Below, piece by piece: positions 9,270 through 15,847 of a stretch of DNA of 64,000 bases. Made by a program: the position numbers and the translations under genes. Origin of the DNA: Chloroflexi bacterium AL-N1. Lineage in GTDB: Bacteria > Chloroflexota > Chloroflexia > Chloroflexales > Roseiflexaceae. The stretch lies in contig WYDT01000026.1 of assembly GCA_013122435.1 (NCBI GenBank), forward strand, positions 30,742-94,741, read 5' to 3'. The notes below the pieces were generated by a model that was not told the DNA's origin, made no database searches, and saw nothing but the letters and a program-made list of their open reading frames with translations. Positions within the stretch are counted from its first letter, which is position 1; each line of letters begins with the position of its first letter.

Positions 9270-10859
9270 TCAATTTAATCCATGGAAAGCAATGATTTGA
9301 TCGATCCCATCCTGCACCTGTTGTGCAAACTCAGGTACTATTTCTCCATCACGTTCACCTTTTTCAAGTTCTTTACGCATATCGTTCAACTTTTTCAATG
9401 CCTTTTTGTTATCTTCCGCAAAAATGGCACCCCATGCCTCGTCCGATAATGCAATGAGCTTATCTCCACGTGGCCCCGCACGACCCTCACCAACACCCGT
9501 GTCAAGACTGGCACGCCAGGCAGGCAGCGGCGACTCTTGGGGGCCCTCTGGCTGCTCCTCTGGAGGTGACTGTTCACTAGGTGGTTCTTGAGGTGGTTGT
9601 CCACCGACAGGTTGTTCTTCTGCTGGTGGTTGTGTGATAGGTTCTGGTGTCGCGTCTGTCACCACATCTGGAGAAACTGAAGCCTCAGCCGATTCATCAC
9701 CGCCACGCACTACGAGCGTAATCCCACCAATAAATAGCGCAAGCAGGAGAATAGCCAATATGGGCAACAACATTGGCTGTGACTGAGAGGTTTGCGGCAC
9801 CACAGAACCGATCGCTCCGGCAGATGATTGTACTGGTGGTGCTGATTGCATCGGTGGTGCTGATTGCATCGGTGATGCTGGTTGCGATGGACGGGCCTGG
9901 ACCACTGGTGGTACCGACTCAGATGGTGAATTTCTCGTTGGCCCCGGCCAATGATACGTCTCTTGATCATGAATGCCGTGGATGGTCGTTCCGGTGGCAG
10001 GAATAAATGCCGCCGACCAGTGCTGTTCCAACATACGGGCAAACTCTCCCGCCGTTTGAAATCGAGCAGCAGGGTCTTTGCTCAATGCACGCTGCACCAC
10101 CACCTCTACACCAGAGGGCATATCCGGGCGTTGAGGTTGGAGTGGTGGTGGTTGATGTTGAATATGACCTAACACCACCTGCATGGGAGTATCCCCATTA
10201 AACGGGGTTTTGCCAGTAATCATCTCATAAACAACAACACCGAACGCATAGATATCACTGGCTGGTGTGAGTTTCGTCAAACCCTGCGCCTGTTCAGGAG
10301 CAAGGTAATTTGGGGTACCAATAACCATGCCAGTCTGTGTCTGACTGCTACTGGAAAGGGTATTCTTGGCAATACCAAAATCAGTCAGCACCAACACGCC
10401 AGCAGCATTCCACATAATATTACTCGGCTTCACATCACGATGGATAATACCTGCCTTATGGGCTCCATCAAGGGCACTGGCCAACTGTGATGCAATGGCA
10501 ACAATGGCATGGCGATCAAGCTTACTTCCCTGGACTGAAAGATCGTGTAAGCGCTTTTCAAGGGTAGGTCCAGGTAAAAGTTCCTGCACCATGTATGTAT
10601 AACCATGCTCACTGCCCAGATCATAGATCTGGACAATATGGGGATGGCGCAGGCTCGCAATCAGTCGTGCTTCCTGCCGAAAGCGGTCAACAAATCCTGG
10701 CTGCGCGGCGACCGCATTTGTTAATACTTTGATGGCAACCTGGCGTTGCAGATTGTGATCGAAACCTCGGTAGACATAGGACATGCCACCACTACCAAGG
10801 AGTCCTTGTATTTCGTAGTTGCCAAATCGAGTGCCAATCAAGTTTGATGCTGCATGCAC
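9270..10859 (-). CDS. pknB: Membrane Ser/Thr protein kinase, PknB-like without PASTA domains
   Basis: A 529-residue kinase. Residues 10-270 form a Hanks-type domain: Gly-loop GSGGMSYVYRG, VAIK with Lys44, catalytic HRDVKPSN, DFGIAK and the GTPNYLAPE activation segment. A Pro/Gln/Ser-rich linker with QSAPP repeats follows, then one membrane helix (about 355-377) and an acidic, Pro-rich exterior part of about 150 residues with no PASTA repeat. GTG at 10859 is chosen because GGAGG lies seven bases before it; TTG at 10865 abuts that site. As first gene of the ftsW-pbp cluster it probably tunes wall synthesis. What the outer domain senses is unknown. Confidence 0.92.
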   Translation of the reverse strand: MHAASNLIGTRFGNYEIQGLLGSGGMSYVYRGFDHNLQRQVAIKVLTNAVAAQPGFVDRFRQEARLIASLRHPHIVQIYDLGSEHGYTYMVQELLPGPTLEKRLHDLSVQGSKLDRHAIVAIASQLASALDGAHKAGIIHRDVKPSNIMWNAAGVLVLTDFGIAKNTLSSSSQTQTGMVIGTPNYLAPEQAQGLTKLTPASDIYAFGVVVYEMITGKTPFNGDTPMQVVLGHIQHQPPPLQPQRPDMPSGVEVVVQRALSKDPAARFQTAGEFARMLEQHWSAAFIPATGTTIHGIHDQETYHWPGPTRNSPSESVPPVVQARPSQPASPMQSAPPMQSAPPVQSSAGAIGSVVPQTSQSQPMLLPILAILLLALFIGGITLVVRGGDESAEASVSPDVVTDATPEPITQPPAEEQPVGGQPPQEPPSEQSPPEEQPEGPQESPLPAWRASLDTGVGEGRAGPRGDKLIALSDEAWGAIFAEDNKKALKKLNDMRKELEKGERDGEIVPEFAQQVQDGIDQIIAFHGLN

Positions 10860-10953
10860 GGCCAATCCTCCGTTAGCAACAGCTAACCCATTCTAGACAG
10901 TGCTGTATTATTACGTACACTGCTTCCGATTCTTATGTACTCACGTTACTCGT

Positions 10954-10981
10954 ATTGTATCTAATGTTTATGAACAAACAA
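10954..10981 (-). promoter_or_regulatory. Candidate sigma-70 promoter for the kinase cluster
   Basis: On the minus strand TTGTTT (10976-10981) and TACAAT (10954-10959) are separated by 16 bases, about 95 bases upstream of the kinase start. Only the -10 is close to consensus. Confidence 0.4.
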
Positions 10982-11049
10982 CCTTTTATGTATGAATACG
11001 AGATGAGATTTTAGTGATATTGTATCCCTGATATCTGACTTATGACTAT

Positions 11050-11208
11050 TTACTTGGAGGTTAGCAAACGTGGTTCTTCAGTACGGTTCCCGTTATCTGA
11101 CAGTTGGATGTTCTCATGTTCACGTCGCTGACGTGACACCACTATGACTCCTGCGAGCAACGGGATGAATAACATCATCATGATCCAGATTAACCAGAGC
11201 ACAAGCAT
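11050..11208 (-). CDS. Possible 52-residue single-pass membrane protein
   Basis: A short frame starting MLVLWLIWIMMM: one strong hydrophobic helix (residues 1-24), then a charged, hydrophilic tail. It follows the Asp-rich exported protein gene on the same strand. An AGGAGA lies almost directly against the ATG, closer than a normal Shine-Dalgarno site. The frame can be extended to a TTG overlapping the previous stop (11298), but that extension reads like non-coding sequence and crosses a hairpin. Function unknown; it could be a membrane partner of the Asp-rich module or a chance frame. Confidence 0.4.
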   Translation of the reverse strand: MLVLWLIWIMMMLFIPLLAGVIVVSRQRREHENIQLSDNGNRTEEPRLLTSK

Positions 11209-11238
11209 TCTCCTAGATATTGTAGTGTATTCTAAACG

Positions 11239-11279
11239 ATACTGTACTAGGATGCCTAAGCAGCACCCTGGTACAGTAT
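11239..11279 (-). terminator. Long hairpin after the Asp-rich protein gene
   Basis: Outer arms of 13 bases (ATACTGTAC...GTACAGTAT) with one G-U pair enclose four further pairs and a seven-base loop. It starts 16 bases after the TGA at 11295. A run of three T's follows on the minus strand, so this is a weak intrinsic terminator or an RNA 3'-end stabiliser. Confidence 0.55.
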
Positions 11280-11294
11280 GATAACTACTTACGA

Positions 11295-13292
11295 TCAATC
11301 ATCGTCATCAGCGTCAAGCGACAATAGCCCTAAAAATCCGAGTTGAACTTCATAGGGTGTACCACTGTTTTCTGGCCATAATTCCATACGGACACGTTCA
11401 AAGTACTGAACTTCTCGCCCATTCTCAACCACGACAGCACTAATTGGAAAACCAAAGAGCGCTAATCCACCACGATCCGACCAGTAGCTTCGGAAAGAGC
11501 CTCCAATCACATGGCCTGTTTCCGGATAATACCACAGTGCGTCATCATCGTCCAGATCAGCGACATTAAGGACAGAAGGCAGCACCCGATAACCTAGTTC
11601 AACACCAAGCAACCCAATCAACACCTCAAACTCGGTTCCCGCCAAATCTGGATGATATTCAAGACGTGCACGCTCAAAAACCTGCACCGTAATCCCATTT
11701 TCTAATGTTACTGCTTCAGTGACGGGGAAACCAAAGATATCCAAACCGCCACGGATGTTCCAGGTAGCACGTAACCTTGCATCGATGCTCTCCAACGGGA
11801 GACGCACAATAGTAGCACCAAAATCATCGTCATCAGCATCATCGTCATCAGGTAATTGAGCAACAGCATCATCCGGTACAATAACGACTACTGGTGGTAA
11901 TTGCACGGACTGTGCGCCACTTGTATCATCGAAGGACAGGTTGAAATCCACATCTACCGATATCCGTGCAGAACCTCCATTATCATCATCATCATCATCA
12001 TTAGCGTCATCACCGATACGAATGGTATCTTTGAGTTTGAGTTGCAGTTGTACCTGAACTGTCCCATTGCTAGAGATCGTGTTGTTTTGTCCCAGGCCAA
12101 TTCTTACCTGGCCATTCTCAATACTGCTGACAAAACCAACACCCTCAATGAAGACAACGTTTGCCAGATCGAAGAAGTCTTCTAAGTCATCATCGTCATC
12201 ATCGTCATCGTCATCGTCATCATCATCATCATCATCATCACGCAGATTAAAGACGAGGAAAGAACCACGTGCCTTCCCACCAGTGTTGACAATGGTGATA
12301 TTCACATTGACAAAGATCTGGTTGTTGATAATTACAACCTCTTGAACAATATCAGTATCACGAATAATGATCACTGCTGGTGGATCATCATCATCGTCAT
12401 CATCTTTGTCAGTTGAGAGACGCACATTCAGATCGGTGACCGCCGCCGCAGCACTTCCTGCGGGCGCCTGGAAGCGGAACTGATTGAGCGTTTCCAGCGT
12501 AAAGGCCGCATCCAGTGAGATATTAAGTTCACGACGACCATCAGTGGTAATAACAATGATCTCTGCACGATTGTTACCATTGTTGAGGACCAAACGGACA
12601 TCCAACCGTACTAGACTAACGGTAAGATCATCACCGTTCCCATTATCGTCATCATCGTCGCCATTCCCATTGTCATCATCGTCATCAGTGATAGCAATAC
12701 CATCATCGTCGTCATCGTCACCACCCGTGCTACCACGGTAACTCAGACCAAGCGACTCCCCATTGCGTGTGAGCTGACCATTTGATCCGAAGCTAAAAAA
12801 CTCAAAGAACAACTCACCCGAAGACAGGCCAAATGAAGTACCACCTACATCATCCGAAAGGGCAAAGAAGTTGCCCCGAACACGCAGATCTATCTCCTCT
12901 GTCGTGCTTATTGGCAAAGAGTCAGGATAGTTGCTCCATTGGATCAGGGCGGTAGCCTGACCATCCGTACCATCTACCGCTAGGGCGCGATCGCTACTAC
13001 CTCCATTGTCGTCATCATCATCAGCCGTCGTCAGATCATCATCGTCGTCATCATCTCCACTGCGTAGTCCGATAATCGAAACATTGCCTTCTTCTGGAAC
13101 GACTGCTCCAACCTCAACTGCAAGTGTGTCAGAAAGCGTTCCGATAGATGAATTGTCAAAGTCTGCATCAAACAAGGTCGTGCGGTTTGCGTAAGCCGAT
13201 TGAGTCGGTACCGTTAATACAGCCGTACATACAAGCACAAACGTTAGAAATAATGATAGTGAGCGCGTAATCAATAACGATTTGTGTTTCAT
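11295..13292 (-). CDS. Exported Asp-rich protein with two LGFP-like C-terminal repeats
   Basis: A 665-residue protein with a signal peptide (cleavage near QSAYA, residue 35). The mature part alternates beta-rich segments with about ten Asp runs, the longest 18 Asp (residues 352-369). Two copies of a repeat lie at about 495-570 and 585-655, each with GGL-x-hFGFP, ENG-x-x-VQ-x-FER and a closing LG-x-LG; they resemble LGFP wall-associated repeats and recur in Chloroflexota exported proteins. The ATG has AGGAGG a few bases upstream. Runs of acidic residues suggest Ca2+ or cation binding at the cell surface, as in RTX or thrombospondin type 3 loops; this is inference. It lies downstream of an ECF sigma/anti-sigma pair whose anti-sigma also ends in an Asp-rich tail. 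Confidence 0.85.
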   Translation of the reverse strand: MKHKSLLITRSLSLFLTFVLVCTAVLTVPTQSAYANRTTLFDADFDNSSIGTLSDTLAVEVGAVVPEEGNVSIIGLRSGDDDDDDDLTTADDDDDNGGSSDRALAVDGTDGQATALIQWSNYPDSLPISTTEEIDLRVRGNFFALSDDVGGTSFGLSSGELFFEFFSFGSNGQLTRNGESLGLSYRGSTGGDDDDDDGIAITDDDDDNGNGDDDDDNGNGDDLTVSLVRLDVRLVLNNGNNRAEIIVITTDGRRELNISLDAAFTLETLNQFRFQAPAGSAAAAVTDLNVRLSTDKDDDDDDDPPAVIIIRDTDIVQEVVIINNQIFVNVNITIVNTGGKARGSFLVFNLRDDDDDDDDDDDDDDDDDDLEDFFDLANVVFIEGVGFVSSIENGQVRIGLGQNNTISSNGTVQVQLQLKLKDTIRIGDDANDDDDDDNGGSARISVDVDFNLSFDDTSGAQSVQLPPVVVIVPDDAVAQLPDDDDADDDDFGATIVRLPLESIDARLRATWNIRGGLDIFGFPVTEAVTLENGITVQVFERARLEYHPDLAGTEFEVLIGLLGVELGYRVLPSVLNVADLDDDDALWYYPETGHVIGGSFRSYWSDRGGLALFGFPISAVVVENGREVQYFERVRMELWPENSGTPYEVQLGFLGLLSLDADDDD
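12186..12239. repeat. GAY trinucleotide tract encoding 18 Asp
   Basis: Eighteen consecutive Asp codons (GAT or GAC on the minus strand) form a near-perfect trinucleotide repeat, ending in seven identical GAT codons. Shorter runs of the same kind occur throughout 11820-13060. Such tracts can change length by slippage in whole codons, so the reading frame would be kept. Confidence 0.9.
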
Positions 13293-13371
13293 TTCCCCTC
13301 CTGGGATACACTAACTTCAACACATGACATCATTATTCCCATAACAACCTAATACTCAGATAGTTACGGGT

Positions 13372-13400
13372 ATACTAGGAAATATAGTAGTTTCGTACAA
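13372..13400 (-). promoter_or_regulatory. Candidate promoter for the Asp-rich protein gene
   Basis: On the minus strand TTGTAC (13395-13400) and TAGTAT (13372-13377) are spaced by 17 bases, leaving a leader of roughly 70 bases before the ATG. Both boxes deviate from consensus, but the spacing is ideal for a housekeeping sigma factor. Confidence 0.45.
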
Positions 13401-13526
13401 GAAAGTGTCCTGCACCACATAATATGCCTGTATAGGGCCAGCTAAATCTGTATGGGATGGGCATAACTATCTTGCAAACTACTACTGTGAACAAAAATAC
13501 AGAGGAAAAAACTGATAGAGAAATAC

Positions 13527-13551
13527 GATTGAAAGTCGTTAGTTTTCAATC
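13527..13551 (-). terminator. Hairpin after anti-sigma gene
   Basis: An eight-base perfect stem GATTGAAA/TTTCAATC with a nine-base loop lies 50 bases after the anti-sigma stop. A TTTTTT run occurs further on in the minus direction. The stem is AT-rich, so it would be a weak terminator. Confidence 0.4.
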
Positions 13552-13601
13552 AAAAATATTAAGAGTACAATTATAACAGATGAAGATTTTGAGAGGATTG
13601 G

Positions 13602-14537
13602 TTAGTCATCATCATCACCACCACCGTCATCGCCACCATCATCGTCATCGTCATCTGATGGCGGTGGGTCCGCGGGCGGCGGTTCTGGTGCAGGTGGGTC
13701 CGCGGGCGGCGGTTCTGGTGCAGGCTGGTCATCTGACCCTGGCAACGGTACTACAATTGGGACTACCTCTGTGGTAGGTGTGAGCGTTGGTGTAGGGGTT
13801 AGCGTTGGCGTTGGAGGTGGTGGGATAGTCGGAATCAAGGTAGGAGTAGGGGTCGGTGCAACTACCTCAATATGCGTAGCAACACGTATGTCACCAGATA
13901 AAACCACGCCACTAACATTAGCAGTCGATCCAACTGCTGGCTCACCATTCACAACCGTATCTTGATTAATGATGATGGTTTGAAGATTATTCTGACGATT
14001 AATAAGCCAACTATCGTCGTTAACCTGTGCAATGATACCTGTAAGAGTAAAATTGATCGGTGTTGGTGTGGGCGTAGCCGTCGGCTGTGGAGCAATCACA
14101 CTGATAATACCCTGTGCTGCAATAATCACACCGCTTCCTATTACCAATGCCAATACAATGGCAACAACTATCGAAGCAAAACGCAGCCATAATGGCGAAA
14201 GCGCCCCCTGGTAGCCAAATGAGCGCAAAATACCAGCGAGTGTCGCTGCAGGACCGATCTCACGCCAACCTTCAAGTGTGTTGCGTAGACGTTCAGTCAA
14301 TGATGGAGTGGTGACACGACGTGCAGCTGCAGCCTCAAGCATTTTTGCTTCGAGCGACGCACGGGTCGCAGCGGACATTTGAGGAGTTGGTTGTGTACGC
14401 ACCCACATTGCCGCCCGCAACGCTGGCTCTAGTTCAGCTTTATATGCAGGAAATTCAGACAAACACTCTTCAACCGAAGCACCAGCCTCGATCCGAATAA
14501 GACATGTTTCTAGAATGTCGGCGAATATGTGGTCCAT
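13602..14537 (-). CDS. Membrane anti-sigma-like protein with DUF5666-type domain and Asp-rich tail
   Basis: A 311-residue protein. Residues 1-60 match the short helical N-terminus found beside ECF sigma genes in this phylum (ASVEECLSEFPAYKAELEP), one membrane helix lies at about 125-150, and residues 165-240 form a small beta domain of the DUF5666 kind (FTLTGIIAQVNDDSWLIN, then NVSGVVLSGDIRVATHI). A Pro/Thr-rich stalk with PAPEPPPADP repeats leads to a tail of Asp and Gly. ATG 14537 lies one base after the sigma stop with GAGGA upstream. It probably holds the sigma factor at the membrane. The Asp-rich tail recalls the exported protein encoded next. Confidence 0.8.
   Translation of the reverse strand: MDHIFADILETCLIRIEAGASVEECLSEFPAYKAELEPALRAAMWVRTQPTPQMSAATRASLEAKMLEAAAARRVTTPSLTERLRNTLEGWREIGPAATLAGILRSFGYQGALSPLWLRFASIVVAIVLALVIGSGVIIAAQGIISVIAPQPTATPTPTPINFTLTGIIAQVNDDSWLINRQNNLQTIIINQDTVVNGEPAVGSTANVSGVVLSGDIRVATHIEVVAPTPTPTLIPTIPPPPTPTLTPTPTLTPTTEVVPIVVPLPGSDDQPAPEPPPADPPAPEPPPADPPPSDDDDDDGGDDGGGDDDD
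13663..13722. repeat. Exact 30-bp tandem duplication
   Basis: Two identical 30-base units (13663-13692 and 13693-13722) encode the repeated Pro-rich stalk unit of the anti-sigma-like protein. The identity at DNA level points to recent duplication. Confidence 0.9.
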
Positions 14538-14538
14538 C

Positions 14539-15078
14539 TTAATCAAATCCTCGTCGCTCTAACAAACGTCCCAGTGAGCGAAGCGCACGAAACTGCATCT
14601 GTTTGATGGCATTGGCAGTTTTATCCATAACATGCGCCACTTCATCACTGCTATGACCAGCGACAAATCGTAATAACACAACCTGCCGTTGCTCTTCCGT
14701 TAACTCAGCCAAGGCTTCACGTAGCTCTTCTGCATCAACACCGGCCATCACCGTTACGGCTGGATCATCGACCGCCGGTGCTACACGCTCAAGGTCAACT
14801 GAACCTGTGGTGCGTTTGGTTCGCTTCATAGCATTAATCGCCAGATTATGGGCAATACGATACAGCCAAGCCTTAAACGGCGCACCATAAAATGTATAGG
14901 TATCAATCTTCTCAACCATCCGAAGATACGTATCGCTGACAACATCTTCGCTGAGATGATGATCACCAGTCATCCTATACACATATCCATAAAGCGCGTC
15001 GCTATAACGAGCCACCACATCGCGGTAGGCTTCATCATCATTGGCCTTTAAGCGGGCGACTAGCTCTTCATCTGTCAC
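14539..15078 (-). CDS. ECF-family RNA polymerase sigma factor
   Basis: A 179-residue sigma-70 family protein with only regions 2 and 4. Region 2 (about residues 15-85) contains LSEDVVSDTYLRM and FKAWLYRIAHNLAIN for -10 recognition. Region 4 (about 115-170) contains LTEEQRQVVLLRF and the helix-turn-helix HSSDEVAHVMDKTANAIKQM for -35 binding. GTG at 15078 is preferred because AAAGG lies about ten bases upstream; a GTG three codons earlier is too close to it. The anti-sigma-like gene follows after one base, a classic sigma/anti-sigma pair. The target promoters cannot be read from the window. Confidence 0.92.
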   Translation of the reverse strand: MTDEELVARLKANDDEAYRDVVARYSDALYGYVYRMTGDHHLSEDVVSDTYLRMVEKIDTYTFYGAPFKAWLYRIAHNLAINAMKRTKRTTGSVDLERVAPAVDDPAVTVMAGVDAEELREALAELTEEQRQVVLLRFVAGHSSDEVAHVMDKTANAIKQMQFRALRSLGRLLERRGFD

Positions 15079-15231
15079 GAGACACACCTTTGATGCATCA
15101 ACAACATGTGAGTAGTAGTGCTCGTTGAAACACTACTCGACATACATAACAATCGAGTCATCAATTCGTTATGGGTATTACAAAACATTTTTCCAGCGGT
15201 CGCTACAGCATACCATAATATATGATATACG

Positions 15232-15792
15232 TCATACAGACGGATTGAGTATGACATAGTGCAGATGATCTTCCCACACACCATTAATTTTCAAATATTG
15301 GCGTGCCAGCCCTTCATTTTCAAAACCCAATTTTGCCACTACACGACGCGATGGCATGTTGCGTGGCATAATGTTGGCCTCGATACGGTGTAACCTGAGC
15401 TCTTCAAATGCGAAACGGATAGCCTCACGAAGGGCTTCGGTCATAAGTCCTTTATTGGTCATACGGTAGTCAATCTTATACCCCAGATGGCACGATTGGA
15501 ATGCCCCACGAATAATGTTTGCAAACGAGAGATAGCCAATGACTTGCTCACAATGTGTATCATCGTACGCAAACATCCACAGTCGGATGGTCAGGCCATT
15601 TTGCCGTAGTTTTTCATCATTATGGAGACGTTCCTGTTGTGCGGCAAACGTAAAGAAGGACTCACTGACGAGTGGGTCCCATGGGCGATGAAATTCATAA
15701 TTACGAACCACAAAATCAAGTACTTGTGTGGCAAAGGATGCAGGAATAGTACGCAAGGTAAGGCGAGGCGTTTGTAATATAACATCATCCAT
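15232..15792 (-). CDS. GNAT acetyltransferase, RimJ/RimL type
   Basis: A 186-residue acetyltransferase of the RimJ/RimL group: an N-terminal LQTPRLTLRTI strand, a central YKIDYRMTNKGLMTEALREAIRFAF segment matching the acetyl-CoA binding motif A, and a C-terminal ANIMPRNMPSRRVVAKLGFENEGLAR typical of this subfamily. It would transfer acetyl from acetyl-CoA to an N-terminal or side-chain amine, on a ribosomal protein or another substrate. It stands alone between the sigma factor and the large PP2C-like gene on the same strand, with no clear link to either. Confidence 0.88.
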   Translation of the reverse strand: MDDVILQTPRLTLRTIPASFATQVLDFVVRNYEFHRPWDPLVSESFFTFAAQQERLHNDEKLRQNGLTIRLWMFAYDDTHCEQVIGYLSFANIIRGAFQSCHLGYKIDYRMTNKGLMTEALREAIRFAFEELRLHRIEANIMPRNMPSRRVVAKLGFENEGLARQYLKINGVWEDHLHYVILNPSV

Positions 15793-15847
15793 AGTTCTTC
15801 ACCCAATACATGTATATTGAGCAGATGTGCTCAGTCTTAGTACCGAT

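Larger units (their letters stand above)
13293..13601. other. Intergenic region between anti-sigma and Asp-rich genes
   Basis: No gene is seen here. The stretch holds a hairpin after the anti-sigma gene (13527-13551) and a candidate promoter for the Asp-rich gene (13372-13400), so the Asp-rich gene can have its own transcript. No clear ECF-type GGAAC/CGT pair was found by eye. Confidence 0.6.

Noticed and set aside
12181..12240. CRISPR-like or satellite repeat
   Set aside because: It is a coding triplet tract without spacers, in frame with the exported protein.
11820..13060. Plus-strand reading frames rich in Ser through the Asp-coding repeats
   Set aside because: They are the reverse reading of the GAY repeats, with no ribosome site or domain; the minus-strand gene has a signal peptide and ordered domains.
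15114..15137. Seven-base hairpin in the sigma factor leader
   Set aside because: Short stem without U tract or known motif; it may be chance.
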